DNA of 64,000 nt. Source: an uncultured Clostridia bacterium. GTDB lineage: Bacteria; Bacillota; Clostridia; Lachnospirales; Anaerotignaceae. The DNA lies in the NCBI GenBank assembly GCA_902477755.1, contig CABSIK010000003.1, positions 246,804 to 310,803 on the forward strand, written 5' to 3'. Every line of letters starts with the position of its first letter. Position 1 is the stretch's first letter. Made by a program: the position numbers and the translations under genes. The notes beneath the pieces are model-generated. The model saw only the letters and a program-made list of their open reading frames with translations, was not told where the DNA came from and did no database searches. This document shows, piece after piece, positions 1 through 9,383 of the stretch.

Positions 1-1341
1 GTCACCATTTTTCACCAGACCACTTTTCTGTGCCACTTTCATGGCAGAGTCAAATACCTGTCCTTTGGGGATAGGCGCTTTATGCAGCACAGGACGGCAG
101 CCCCATACCAGATTCAGCTGGCGCCATACCTGATCGCACATAGTACCTGCCGCAATGGGGCATACAGGTCTGTGCTTAGAGATCATTCTTGCAGTGAAGC
201 CGGATTTGGTAATGGTGGAAATGCAGGTTGTTTTCAGTTCTGCTGCTGTGGTGCATGCCGCGAAACTGATGGCATTTGTAATATTGGTCAGACCTGTTGT
301 CAGGCTCTTGGTCAGGTTTTTGCTGTAGTTGATGCTGCTTTCTGTTTTTTCCGCGATTCTTGCCATAGTTGCCACTGCTTCGCAGGGGTATTTGCCCATG
401 GCTGTTTCACCAGAAAGCATGATGGCATCGGAGCCGTCAAAGATGGCATTTGCTACGTCATTTGCTTCTGCACGGGTAGGTCTGGGGCTTTTTACCATGC
501 TTTCCAGCATCTGTGTTGCTGTAATGACAGGTTTGCCCCGTCTGTTTGCCAGTGCAATGAGGGCTTTCTGTACCAGAGGCACTTCTTCGGGAGGGATTTC
601 CACACCCAAGTCCCCTCTGGCTACCATGATACCATCGGAAACTTCCAGAATTTCTTCGATGTTGTCCACACCTTCCTGATTTTCGATCTTGGAGATGATC
701 TGGATGTTTTCGCCGCCATTTTCTTCCAGTACTTTCCGAATCTTCACAACGTCAGATGCGGAACGGATAAAAGATGCAGCCACATAGTCAAACTCATTTT
801 CGATACCAAATTTCAGATCGGAAACATCTTTTTCTGTCAAAGAAGGCAGATTTACCTGCACGCCGGGCAAGTTCACGCCTTTACGAGAGCTTATGTCACC
901 GCCGGTCACAACTTCACAGTGTACTTCAGGGCCTACGATGCTTTCTACTCGCAGCTCTACCAGACCATCATCAATGAGTACGCGAGAGCCTCTCTGCAGG
1001 TCTTTCGGCAAATCTGCATAAGTCACAGAAACACGTTCCTGTGTGCCCGGTACATCTTCTGTTGTCAGAGTAAATTTGTCACCCTGTTCCAAACGGATTT
1101 TATCGTTTTCAAATGTTTTGATACGAATTTCAGGGCCCTTTGTATCCAGAATCAGTGGAATGGGCGCATTCAATTCTTCTCTTGCCTGTTTCAGTTTTTT
1201 AATAATTTCTCCATGAGTTTCATATGTCCCGTGGGAAAAGTTCACTCTTGCTGCGTCCAGACCGTTGCGAATCAACTCTTTCATGATTTCCACATCATCT
1301 GTTGCAGGACCCAGGGTACAAACGATTTTCGTTCTGCGCAT
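1..1341 (-). CDS. pyk: Pyruvate kinase, C-terminal part missing (window edge)
   Basis: Catalyses phosphoenolpyruvate plus ADP to pyruvate plus ATP, the last step of glycolysis, in the cytosol. The visible 447 residues begin MRRTKIVCTLGPA and contain the beta-barrel active-site segments DAARVNFSHG, the catalytic-lysine segment IISKIENQEG, and MVARGDLGVE, with the MLESM and PTRAEANDVANAI motifs after them. The start is supported by an AGGAGG site 8 bases upstream. The gene follows pfkA by 27 bases with no terminator between, so it is the distal gene of the dnaE-mtrB-pfkA-pyk operon. The reading frame runs off base 1, so it cannot be seen whether the optional C-terminal PEP-utiliser domain found in many Firmicute pyruvate kinases is present. 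Confidence 0.97.
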   Translation of the reverse strand, partial: MRRTKIVCTLGPATDDVEIMKELIRNGLDAARVNFSHGTYETHGEIIKKLKQAREELNAPIPLILDTKGPEIRIKTFENDKIRLEQGDKFTLTTEDVPGTQERVSVTYADLPKDLQRGSRVLIDDGLVELRVESIVGPEVHCEVVTGGDISSRKGVNLPGVQVNLPSLTEKDVSDLKFGIENEFDYVAASFIRSASDVVKIRKVLEENGGENIQIISKIENQEGVDNIEEILEVSDGIMVARGDLGVEIPPEEVPLVQKALIALANRRGKPVITATQMLESMVKSPRPTRAEANDVANAIFDGSDAIMLSGETAMGKYPCEAVATMARIAEKTESSINYSKNLTKSLTTGLTNITNAISFAACTTAAELKTTCISTITKSGFTARMISKHRPVCPIAAGTMCDQVWRQLNLVWGCRPVLHKAPIPKGQVFDSAMKVAQKSGLVKNGD

Positions 1342-1368
1342 GGAATACCTCCTCTTATTCTATTACGA

Positions 1369-2349
1369 TTAAATTGCCAGGATCTTGATTACTTCATAGA
1401 TTTCGCGATCCAGTGTTTTGTCCATCTGCAATGCTTCTGCCAGATCCAGAATTTCATATCTGCCTCTGTTGTAAGCCACCACTTTATTCTGCTCCCCAGC
1501 CAGAATTGCTTTTACAGCATGGTAACCCATCATGGAAGCATGCATACGGTCTACAGCTGTAGGGCTGCCGCCGCGCTGCAGATGACCCAGGATTGTGGCT
1601 CTGGTCTGAATGCCAGTGATCTCCTGGATTTCTTTTGCCAGCTTCTGTGTGCCGCCGACACCTTCTGCCACAACGATCAGGTTATGACGTTTGCCAATGC
1701 TTCTGTTTTCCAGAATCTGCTGGATCACTTTTGCACTGTCCACTTCACCCTTTTCTTCAGGGAACATAACATCTTCCGCGCCGCCGACCATACCGCACCA
1801 GATGGCGATATAACCAGCGTCTCTGCCCATAACTTCTACTACAGAGCAGCGTTCATGGGAGCTGGAAGTGTCACGCAGCTTATTCAGGGCGTCCATACCA
1901 GTGTTGACAGCAGTGTCAAAACCGATGGTGTATTCTGTGTTGTTCATATCCAAGTCGATGGTAGCAGGGATACCAATGCAGTTTACACCGCGTTTTGCCA
2001 GTTCTGCCATACCACGGTAAGAACCGTCACCGCCAATGACAACCAGTGCATCCAGACCCAGGATTTTGTAGATGGCAGCTGCCTTATTCTGACCTTCTTC
2101 TGTCATCATTTCGGGGCAGCGTGCTGTATGCAGAATGGTACCGCCCAAGTTCATGACATTGGAAACGTCTTTGCTGTACATTTCCTTGATCTCGCCATTG
2201 ATCAGACCATTATAACCTTTGCGGATACCAATGACAGAGATATCATGATACAGCGCTGTACGCACAACAGCACGGATGGCAGCGTTCATGCCGGGAGCAT
2301 CGCCGCCGCTGGTCAGTACACCAATTTTTCTAATTTTTTTCTGTTCCAT
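1369..2349 (-). CDS. pfkA: 6-phosphofructokinase (ATP-type)
   Basis: Phosphorylates fructose 6-phosphate to fructose 1,6-bisphosphate, the committed step of glycolysis. The 326-residue product has the normal family length. It shows GVLTSGGDAPGMNAAIR at the N-terminus, GGDGS (the glycine after Asp is typical of ATP rather than pyrophosphate use), and the substrate region TSSSHER and VEVMGRDAGY. The catalytic loop reads TIDLDM where TIDND is usual in bacterial PfkA; the two aspartates are kept. I chose the ATG at 2349 because GGGAGG lies 8 bases upstream; the ATG two codons earlier is too close to that site. The start overlaps the end of mtrB by 20 bases, suggesting translational coupling. Confidence 0.96.
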   Translation of the reverse strand: MEQKKIRKIGVLTSGGDAPGMNAAIRAVVRTALYHDISVIGIRKGYNGLINGEIKEMYSKDVSNVMNLGGTILHTARCPEMMTEEGQNKAAAIYKILGLDALVVIGGDGSYRGMAELAKRGVNCIGIPATIDLDMNNTEYTIGFDTAVNTGMDALNKLRDTSSSHERCSVVEVMGRDAGYIAIWCGMVGGAEDVMFPEEKGEVDSAKVIQQILENRSIGKRHNLIVVAEGVGGTQKLAKEIQEITGIQTRATILGHLQRGGSPTAVDRMHASMMGYHAVKAILAGEQNKVVAYNRGRYEILDLAEALQMDKTLDREIYEVIKILAI

Positions 2350-2623
2350 GTTCATTCCTCCCAATAAGTGTTACGCCTTCTTCTTCGTCTCCACTGCGAA
2401 TGATGCCGTAGTGGGTATAAATTTCAGCCTTACCGCGGATCTTCATCCCAGAAGTGTGTTCGGTAAACTGCACGATCAGCACTTCATTGCGGTCAAGTTT
2501 TTCCGTGTGATGAATCTTTGTCACTTCTCCCCTTGTGACACCGATGATGTTCACACCCTTTTCCAGTGCTTTCACGCAGATATACGGTGCGTCAGCATAG
2601 AATTTGTCATCCTCTTTCATCAT
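2330..2623 (-). CDS. mtrB: trp RNA-binding attenuation protein (TRAP) homologue
   Basis: TRAP in Bacillus is a ring of eleven subunits that, when loaded with tryptophan, wraps RNA carrying GAG/UAG repeats and causes termination or blocks translation of trp genes. This 97-residue protein matches the family across its core: GVNIIGVTRG, TKIHHTEKLD and VQFTEHTSGMKIRG. The RNA-binding Lys-Lys-Arg triad is present as K42, K61 and R63, and the tryptophan-pocket region (GVTRG and QFTEHTS) is intact. It is longer than Bacillus TRAP (about 75 residues), with an acidic C-terminal tail of roughly 20 residues. It lies between dnaE and pfkA, its ribosome site inside the end of dnaE. ATGs at 2623 and 2620 are both possible; the second has the better spacing from AGGAGG. 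Confidence 0.9.
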   Translation of the reverse strand: MMKEDDKFYADAPYICVKALEKGVNIIGVTRGEVTKIHHTEKLDRNEVLIVQFTEHTSGMKIRGKAEIYTHYGIIRSGDEEEGVTLIGRNEHGTEKN

Positions 2624-2630
2624 TTGCCTC

Positions 2631-5600
2631 CTATCCGTTCTTTACCGCCACATTTTTCTCACCCAGCAGTTTTCGCAGTTCCTCCAGCAGTCCTTCTTCT
2701 AAGGTTACCCAGAATTTCCGGTCCGCTTTCATCTTTCGTTTTGTTTTTTCTTCATATATATACACAGGCGTATCGCCTTTGTATTTCTCCAAAATGGCTG
2801 TGATCCACACAAGGGGCATTTCATTGCCTGCCGCCTGTTTCAGCCAAAGGGACGCCGGTTTGTTCTCGTCCGTTTCTTCCATGAGGGGTGTTACGGAAGC
2901 AGCAATTACTTTCGCCTCACCGTCAGCAGAAACATTTGCCCGCCCTTTGACCAGCACCACAGCTTCTTCATCCAGAAAAGCACTGCACTGTTCCATGACT
3001 TTGGGGAAAACGATGATTTCCATGGTGCCTTGCAGGTCTTCCAATGACAGGAAGCACATTTTTTCATTGTTTCTGGTATATTTTACGGATTTTGCCGCAA
3101 TCATACCGCCAACGGCAACTTTTGTACCTTCGGCAATCTGTACGCGGTCTTCACCTTCTTCCGCTGGAAGAAAATCAATGCTGGTATGGCTCACCTTCCG
3201 GCGCAGCATTTTTTCATACTCCGCCAAAGGATGTCCGCTGACATAAATTCCCAGCACCTCTTTTTCCATGGCAAGGCGGTCTCGCTGGACATATTCGGAA
3301 ATGGCAGGCAGTTCGTCTTTCTGGGCAACGGCTTCGTTTTCGCCTCCCAAGTCGAATAGATTCATCTGTCCGGCAATGTTGTTTTTCTTTGCCTGACCGA
3401 TGCCATCCAGAATATTTTTATAAACCGCCATGTACTGGCTTCTGGCGCCGCCGAAAGAGTCCACAGCGCCGGATTTGATAAGGCTTTCAATGCCTCGCTT
3501 ATTCCATTCACCGTCGCTCATGCGGCTGCAGAAATCTGTCATGGAAAGGAATGGGCCATTCTTCTCCCGTTCTGCCACCAAAGCATCTACAGCATTTCTG
3601 CCGATATTCTTGATTGCAGCCAGACCAAAGCGGATTTTTCCATTGGATACGGAAAAATGTCCGAAACCTTCGTTGATGTCCGGCGGCAGAAGCTGGATAC
3701 CCATTTTCTTGCATTCTTCGATGTAGCCTGAAACCTTAGAGGCGTTATCCATGACACTGGTCATGAGCGCCGCCATAAATTCCACTGGATAATGGGCTTT
3801 CAGCCATGCCGTCTGATAGCCTACCACAGCATAGCACGCCGCGTGGCTCTTATTGAAGGCATACTTTGCAAAGTCCGTCATCTCATCGAATATTTTTTCC
3901 GCTATTTCCGCGGGAATGCCGTTTTTCACACAGCCCGGCACTTCATCGCCGATGCCGTAAACGAAATTTTTTCTTTCCTCTGCCATAACAGAGGCTTTTT
4001 TCTTACTCATGGCACGGCGCACCAAGTCGCTTCGTCCCAAACTGTATCCTGCCAAGTCACGCACGATCTGCATAACCTGTTCCTGATAAACGATACAGCC
4101 GTAAGTATTTTTCAAAATCGGCTCCAAAGCCGGATGGGTGTACTGAATATTGTCTTTGTCGTTTTTCCCTTTGATATACTTGGGAATAAAATCCATGGGA
4201 CCCGGACGATAGAGGGAAATCCCTGCAATGAGGTCTTCCAGACAGGTTGGCTCCAACTCTCGCATGAACTGCTTCATACCGCCGCTTTCCAGCTGGAACA
4301 CGCCTTCCGTTTTCCCTTGGCTGATAAGCTGATACACCGCCGGATCGTTATCCGGCAGATGTTCCATATCCAGCTTCACACCGTGGATACGTTCCACTTC
4401 CTGCACGGCATTCTGGATGACAGTCAGAGTTCTCAGTCCCAGAAAGTCCATTTTCAACAGCCCCAGTTCCTCCAGAAGTGTCATGGTGTACTGGGTATTG
4501 ACCTGCCCGTCATTGGCACTGAGGGGCACATATTCCATAACCGGTTCCCGACAAATGACAACCCCTGCCGCATGGGTGGAAGAATGTCTTGGCAGACCTT
4601 CCAGACGCATGGACATATCAATCAAATGGTGGGTATCTTCTTCGTTTTCATAAGCCTTTTTCAGGTCAGGGTTCATTTGCAGGGCTTTTTTGATGGTGAT
4701 GCCCAATTCTGTGGGAATCATTTTAGAAATCCTGTCCACATCGGCGTAAGGCATTGCCAGTGCACGTCCTACGTCCTTGATGGCAGCCCTTGCTGCCAAG
4801 GTACCGAATGTGACGATCTGTGCCACATGGTCTTCTCCATACTTGGAGATAACATAGTCTATGACTTCCTGTCTGCGTTCATAACAGAAGTCCACGTCGA
4901 TATCAGGCATGCTGACACGTTCCGGATTCAGGAAACGCTCAAAGATCAGGTCATACCGCAGGGGGTCAATGGTAGTAATCTGCAAGCAGTAAGAAACCAT
5001 ACTGCCGGCAGCAGAACCACGCCCCGGCCCTACGATGATGCCATGATCTTTTGCATACTTGATGAAGTCCCAAACAATGAGGAAATAATCCACATAACCC
5101 ATGGTTTCAATGGTATGCAGTTCATATTCCAGCCGTTCCTTCCATTCCGGCTTCGGGTCTGGATACCGCATAGCAAAACCATCATAACAGATTTCCCGGA
5201 GATATTCCGGTGCTGTTTTACCGTCAGGTACATCAAATCGCGGCAGTTTCAAATCATGGAACACAAATTCCACATTGCACCGCTTAGCGATTTTTACGGT
5301 ATTTTCCAATGCCTCCGGCACATCGCCGAAAAGGTCATACATTTCTTCTGGGCTTTTCACATAAAACTGTCCGCCCTCATAGCGCATACGGTCTTCATCC
5401 TCCACAGTCTTTCCGGTCTGGATGCACAGGAGGATATCATGAGGCACTGCGTCCTCTTTATATATATAATGGCTGTCATTGGTGGCAATAAGGGGAATCC
5501 CCGTTTCCTTGGACATACGAATCAGTGCCTCGTTGACACGTTTCTGTTCTGCCATGCCGTGATTCTGCAATTCCAGGAAAAAATTGCCTTTGCCGAAAAT

Positions 5601-6116
5601 TTCTTCATATTCCAAAGCGGCTTCCTTGGCGTGGTCATAGGATAATGTCAGCACATCCCTTGCCACTTCCCCTGCCAGACAGGCGGAAGACGCAATGATT
5701 CCTTCGTGGTACTGCCGCAGCAGTTCTTTGTCTACACGAGGTTTATAATAAAATCCGTCGATAAAACCATAAGAAACCAGCTTAATGAGGTTATGATAAC
5801 CCGTTTCGTTTTCCGCAAGAAGCACCAGATGGTAATAGCCGCCGCCCTTGCCTTCTTTTGTCAGGCGGGAACCTGCTGCCACATAGACCTCACATCCGAT
5901 GATGGGCTTGATACCCACTTCTTTTGCCGCCTTGTAAAACTCAATGGCACCATACATAGCACCATGGTCTGTGATGGCGATGCTGTCCATCCCCAGCTCT
6001 TTTACTCGCTCTACCAGTTCTTTGATTTTCGCGGAGCCGTCCAGAAGGCTGTATTCCGTATGGACATGAAGATGTGTAAACGGTCTTTGTTCAGTTGTCT
6101 GTACTTCCTGTTCCAT
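2631..6116 (-). CDS. dnaE: DNA polymerase III alpha subunit (DnaE type)
   Basis: Catalytic subunit of a replicative DNA polymerase. The 1161-residue protein starts with a PHP domain (THLHVHTEYSLLDGS at residues 14-28 and DHGAMYG), followed by the polymerase core with GPGRGSAAGS and the metal-binding PDIDVDF motif near residue 400, helix-hairpin-helix segments, and a C-terminal OB-fold region (VAVGGMIAAKSV onward). An upstream in-frame ATG at 6146 falls about at the expected transcription start of a good promoter (TATAAT at 6153-6158), so I prefer the ATG at 6116, which has a GGGGGG-type ribosome site 9 bases away. It is the first gene of an operon with mtrB, pfkA and pyk. Confidence 0.96.
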   Translation of the reverse strand: MEQEVQTTEQRPFTHLHVHTEYSLLDGSAKIKELVERVKELGMDSIAITDHGAMYGAIEFYKAAKEVGIKPIIGCEVYVAAGSRLTKEGKGGGYYHLVLLAENETGYHNLIKLVSYGFIDGFYYKPRVDKELLRQYHEGIIASSACLAGEVARDVLTLSYDHAKEAALEYEEIFGKGNFFLELQNHGMAEQKRVNEALIRMSKETGIPLIATNDSHYIYKEDAVPHDILLCIQTGKTVEDEDRMRYEGGQFYVKSPEEMYDLFGDVPEALENTVKIAKRCNVEFVFHDLKLPRFDVPDGKTAPEYLREICYDGFAMRYPDPKPEWKERLEYELHTIETMGYVDYFLIVWDFIKYAKDHGIIVGPGRGSAAGSMVSYCLQITTIDPLRYDLIFERFLNPERVSMPDIDVDFCYERRQEVIDYVISKYGEDHVAQIVTFGTLAARAAIKDVGRALAMPYADVDRISKMIPTELGITIKKALQMNPDLKKAYENEEDTHHLIDMSMRLEGLPRHSSTHAAGVVICREPVMEYVPLSANDGQVNTQYTMTLLEELGLLKMDFLGLRTLTVIQNAVQEVERIHGVKLDMEHLPDNDPAVYQLISQGKTEGVFQLESGGMKQFMRELEPTCLEDLIAGISLYRPGPMDFIPKYIKGKNDKDNIQYTHPALEPILKNTYGCIVYQEQVMQIVRDLAGYSLGRSDLVRRAMSKKKASVMAEERKNFVYGIGDEVPGCVKNGIPAEIAEKIFDEMTDFAKYAFNKSHAACYAVVGYQTAWLKAHYPVEFMAALMTSVMDNASKVSGYIEECKKMGIQLLPPDINEGFGHFSVSNGKIRFGLAAIKNIGRNAVDALVAEREKNGPFLSMTDFCSRMSDGEWNKRGIESLIKSGAVDSFGGARSQYMAVYKNILDGIGQAKKNNIAGQMNLFDLGGENEAVAQKDELPAISEYVQRDRLAMEKEVLGIYVSGHPLAEYEKMLRRKVSHTSIDFLPAEEGEDRVQIAEGTKVAVGGMIAAKSVKYTRNNEKMCFLSLEDLQGTMEIIVFPKVMEQCSAFLDEEAVVLVKGRANVSADGEAKVIAASVTPLMEETDENKPASLWLKQAAGNEMPLVWITAILEKYKGDTPVYIYEEKTKRKMKADRKFWVTLEEGLLEELRKLLGEKNVAVKNG

Positions 6117-6152
6117 ATAAAATAGCCCCCCTTCCGTATTTATCATCTAGGT

Positions 6153-6179
6153 ATTATACCATACTCGCAGGAAAATCAA
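6153..6179 (-). promoter_or_regulatory. Sigma-A type promoter for dnaE-mtrB-pfkA-pyk
   Basis: On the minus strand a perfect TATAAT (6153-6158) is preceded by TTGATT (6174-6179) with a 15-base spacer, slightly short (GTTGAT shifted by one base gives 16). Transcription from here would start close to the upstream ATG at 6146, which is why the later ATG is taken as the dnaE start. Confidence 0.6.
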
Positions 6180-6183
6180 CACA

Positions 6184-6229
6184 AAAAAAGGTGTAACCTA
6201 TGAAATTTTTCCATGTTTTACACCTTTTT
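6184..6229. terminator. Bidirectional Rho-independent terminator
   Basis: GGTGTAA and TTACACC arms with flanking A and T runs on both sides form a hairpin between the convergent-side end of the MacB-like gene (stop at 6250, minus strand) and the dnaE promoter. It should stop transcription of the efflux operon before dnaE. Confidence 0.75.
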
Positions 6230-6249
6230 CATCAATTTGTCACATTTTT

Positions 6250-7458
6250 TTATTCATAACGCAGAGCGATAACAGGGTCTGCTTTGGCGGCCTTTCGTGC
6301 AGGATACAGCCCAAAGCCCAAACCGACCATAGCGGAAAATGCCACCGCAATGACAATAACCTGCGGTTTTACCACCGTCGTGATGCCAAAAAGCATACCG
6401 CCAATGGCAACCACCGATATGCCAAGGATGGTACCAATGAGCCCACCTGCAGCGGAAATCATAGCAGCCTCAATCAAAAATTGGGTAAGAATATCTTTCG
6501 TCCTTGCTCCAAGGGCTTTTCGGATACCGATTTCACGGGTACGCTCTGTAACAGAGACCAGCATGATATTCATGATACCGATACCGCCAACCACCAAGGA
6601 GATGGCAGCAATGGCACCTACCACTGCGGACAAAGAGCCCAGCATGCTGTCGATCATGCCCATTTCCTCAGAAGCGGAGCTCATGATGATATACTGCGGA
6701 TCCAGATTTTTCATGCGTGCCATATATGCTGTCACACGGGATTTCATGCTGTCCATCTGATTGACATCAGATACCACAAAATAAAGAGACCAGTTATAGG
6801 AATCTTCAGATACCATCAGGCTTTCGGGAATATATGCATATTCCATGCTGCCCCCCTGCAAAGCCTTCATCAACGCGGAATCCTGATTTTCATATACGCC
6901 TACCACCAGAAATTCCTCTAAATCTTCATTGAGCTTCACTTTCACCGTTTTCCCAACGGCATTGGCATCTCCGAAAAATCCTTCCGCTGTTTCCTTCTGC
7001 AAAACGATGTGATGGCGTTTTTCCTGAAAATCCTTGTCACTCAACATTCTGCCATAAATGATTTTCAGATTCTTCATGGCTGTGGGATTTTCCGCCAGAC
7101 CGGTCACATACAGTGTTTTTGTTCTTCTGCCGACGGTCATATCCTTTCGCATGCTCTGGTTAAAGCCTACATAAGCCAAGTCATCGCCCATGGCTTCTTT
7201 GACTTTTTCCGCGTCTGTAGTAGTAAAATATGTATTATCTCCATAGGTGTCATCAGGAGGATTGATATACATATACGCCAGACCCAGACCTACATTTTTA
7301 TACTCGTTGGCAACAACGCTCCGCATGGTATCCCCCAGGGAAACGATGGCAATGACAGAGCTGATACCGATGATCATGCCCAGCATGGTCAGGAAGGAGC
7401 GCATTTTATTGGCACGGATGGAGGAAAGCGCCAAACGGATATTTTCAACAATCAACAT
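6250..7458 (-). CDS. MacB/FtsX-type ABC transporter permease
   Basis: Membrane subunit of an ABC system of the MacB mechanotransmission type, which usually moves peptides, lipoproteins or antimicrobial compounds across or out of the membrane. The 402-residue protein has one N-terminal membrane segment (about 20-40, GMIIGISSVIAIVSLGD), a large extracellular MacB_PCD domain, then three membrane segments from about 280 to 395 with the family motif ERTREIGIRKALGAR. It overlaps the ATPase gene by 7 bases, so the pair is translationally coupled. There is no sequence clue to the substrate; MacB-like systems in Gram-positives are often linked to bacteriocin resistance, but that is not shown here. Confidence 0.92.
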   Translation of the reverse strand: MLIVENIRLALSSIRANKMRSFLTMLGMIIGISSVIAIVSLGDTMRSVVANEYKNVGLGLAYMYINPPDDTYGDNTYFTTTDAEKVKEAMGDDLAYVGFNQSMRKDMTVGRRTKTLYVTGLAENPTAMKNLKIIYGRMLSDKDFQEKRHHIVLQKETAEGFFGDANAVGKTVKVKLNEDLEEFLVVGVYENQDSALMKALQGGSMEYAYIPESLMVSEDSYNWSLYFVVSDVNQMDSMKSRVTAYMARMKNLDPQYIIMSSASEEMGMIDSMLGSLSAVVGAIAAISLVVGGIGIMNIMLVSVTERTREIGIRKALGARTKDILTQFLIEAAMISAAGGLIGTILGISVVAIGGMLFGITTVVKPQVIVIAVAFSAMVGLGFGLYPARKAAKADPVIALRYE

Positions 7459-8150
7459 GTGCCCTTCACCACCTTTTTATCACTGATGATCTGCCCATCC
7501 TGGAACCGGATGATACGGTCTGTATAGGCTGCGATTTCTTCCTCGTGAGTAACGACAACTACCGTAGCGCCTTCTTTATTCAAATTGGTGAAAAACTCCA
7601 TGGTTTCATAAGATGCCTTTGTATCCAGATTCCCCGTAGGTTCGTCTGCCAGAATGATAGCCGGGTCATTTGCCAATGCCCTTGCGATGGCAACGCGCTG
7701 TTTCTGCCCACCAGAAAGCTCATTGGGCATATGATGGATACGCTGTCCTAGACCTACCTTTTCTAAAAGGGCAGCAGCTTTGGCTTTTCTTGCGTCTGCC
7801 TTCATGCCAGCGTAAATCATAGGGATTTCTACGTTTTTCAATGCGGATGTTCTGGGAATGAGCTGGAATGCCTGAAAAACGAATCCGATTTTCTGATTGC
7901 GAATAGCAGAAAGCTGGTTTTCGCTTTGCTGGGCAATGCTGATGCCGTCCAGTTCATATGTACCGGAAAACTGTCTGTCCATACACCCCAGAATATTCAT
8001 CAGTGTGGATTTCCCGGAACCGGACTGCCCCATGATGGCAACATATTCTCCTTCATGAATAGTCAGGTTGATGTCCCGTAAAGCATGTACCTGAATGGCG
8101 CCGGTATCATATGTTTTATTCAGATTTTCAATTTTGATGATTTCTTTCAT
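7452..8150 (-). CDS. ABC transporter ATP-binding protein (MacB/LolD family)
   Basis: Nucleotide-binding subunit for the adjacent permease. The 232-residue sequence has Walker A GQSGSGKS at 41-48, the Q-loop FVFQAFQL, the signature LSGGQ at 145-149, Walker B ending in D169-E170, and the ADEPTGNLD stretch characteristic of the LolD/MacB/FtsE group. The start ATG follows the adaptor stop by only a few bases. Gene order adaptor-ATPase-permease is that of MacAB-type tripartite exporters, although no outer-membrane partner is expected in this cell type. Confidence 0.95.
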   Translation of the reverse strand: MKEIIKIENLNKTYDTGAIQVHALRDINLTIHEGEYVAIMGQSGSGKSTLMNILGCMDRQFSGTYELDGISIAQQSENQLSAIRNQKIGFVFQAFQLIPRTSALKNVEIPMIYAGMKADARKAKAAALLEKVGLGQRIHHMPNELSGGQKQRVAIARALANDPAIILADEPTGNLDTKASYETMEFFTNLNKEGATVVVVTHEEEIAAYTDRIIRFQDGQIISDKKVVKGTC

Positions 8151-8156
8151 ATGGCA

Positions 8157-9383
8157 TCACCCCTGCTGTACCGCTACCGCCATACCTTCTGTCATGGCTG
8201 CACCGGGATTAAGAATGATTTTCTGTCCTTCTTTGATTTCATCAGACTTGATTTCTGCCTGCAAATCTGTTTCCAGACCAAGTGTAACAGGCACAATATG
8301 TACGGTTCCCGCATCTGTTACCGTATAAACGGCTGTGGTACCATCTTCCAGTTCTGCCAAAGCTTCCAGCGGCACTACCAACGCATCTTTTGCGGAAGCA
8401 ATCTTAATGGTGGCGTTGGCATTGATGCCGGCAATGAGTTTTTCGTTTTCTTCTTTCACTTTGATATAAACAGGAATGACTCTTTCGGAAGATGTAGAAC
8501 TTTTCGCTTCCCCTGTGGGAGAAATCCGTTCCACCACGCCCTGTACTGTTTCTTTGCCCAGTACATCGGCAGAGATTTCCACTTCCTGACCTACCTGCAC
8601 ACGGTCAATATCATTTTCGCTTACAAGGACTTTCATCTGCAAAGTTTCCAGATTTTCAATGACAAACATAGGCTTGTTATCCTCGGATTCATCGGCAAAA
8701 CGACCAACTGTTGTATTCACTCTGGTGACTGTGCCGCTGATGGCACTGCGAATCTGGCAGTCGCTGAGGGTAGAGGACTGGATGCTGGCTTTCTGCTGGG
8801 CATTTGCCTTTGTCTGTTTTTCAGAAGCAGTCAGCACTGCTTTTCCGTTTTCATTTGGAATATTGTCCAGTGCACGCTGTGCCTTATCTACAGCGTCTTT
8901 TGCCGCATCCACATCTGCCTGACTGGCTGCACCAATGGCAAAGAGATCCTGTTTATCTTTATAGTCTTTTTCCGCATTTTCTTTTTCCATCAAGGCATTG
9001 TCAATCTGACGCTGACGTTCTGCCAGCGTTTCCTGCTGCTGATACTCTAAAAGCTGGATGTCCCCTTTTGTCTGGGCAATCTGATCCTGAATATCTCCGC
9101 TGTCCAGCACTGCCAAAAGCTGACCTTTTGTGACTTTATCCCCCTCTTTTACCAGCACCTGCTTCACTTCATAATGGAGTTTCGATGCCACTTCTGCACT
9201 TTCCGTTCCTTCCAGTGTTGCTTTCTGCTTCAAGACTTCTTCCAAATCCTGACGTACCACCGTTCCTGTAGTCACAGGTGTGCCTGTAGGTTCTGCCTGT
9301 CTGCTGCCAAGAGCCACTTTCAAGCCGCCGGCAATCAAAACAATGGCTACGGCTGCCAATACAATCTTCTTTTTCTTAGTCAT
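8157..9383 (-). CDS. HlyD/MacA-type efflux adaptor protein
   Basis: Membrane-anchored adaptor (membrane fusion protein) that would stand on the outer face of the membrane and link to the MacB-like permease. The 408 residues comprise a lysine-rich N-terminus and one membrane segment (about 5-22), a biotinyl-lipoyl-like half (EVKQVLVKEGDKVTKGQLLAVLDSG), a coiled-coil hairpin (about 90-190, rich in Gln, Glu and Lys), the second lipoyl half (IRSAISGTVTRVNTTVGRF), then beta-barrel domains. AGGAGG precedes the ATG. First gene of the three-gene efflux operon; an upstream TATAAT-like box occurs on the minus strand near 9431. Confidence 0.93.
   Translation of the reverse strand: MTKKKKIVLAAVAIVLIAGGLKVALGSRQAEPTGTPVTTGTVVRQDLEEVLKQKATLEGTESAEVASKLHYEVKQVLVKEGDKVTKGQLLAVLDSGDIQDQIAQTKGDIQLLEYQQQETLAERQRQIDNALMEKENAEKDYKDKQDLFAIGAASQADVDAAKDAVDKAQRALDNIPNENGKAVLTASEKQTKANAQQKASIQSSTLSDCQIRSAISGTVTRVNTTVGRFADESEDNKPMFVIENLETLQMKVLVSENDIDRVQVGQEVEISADVLGKETVQGVVERISPTGEAKSSTSSERVIPVYIKVKEENEKLIAGINANATIKIASAKDALVVPLEALAELEDGTTAVYTVTDAGTVHIVPVTLGLETDLQAEIKSDEIKEGQKIILNPGAAMTEGMAVAVQQG

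Noticed and set aside
82..2367. Very long plus-strand open frame opposite pyk and pfkA
   Set aside because: Rich in Cys, Phe and His with no family pattern and no ribosome site; it is the mirror of well-supported minus-strand genes.
3792..5645. 617-codon plus-strand frame opposite dnaE
   Set aside because: Shadow frame of dnaE; composition is not protein-like.
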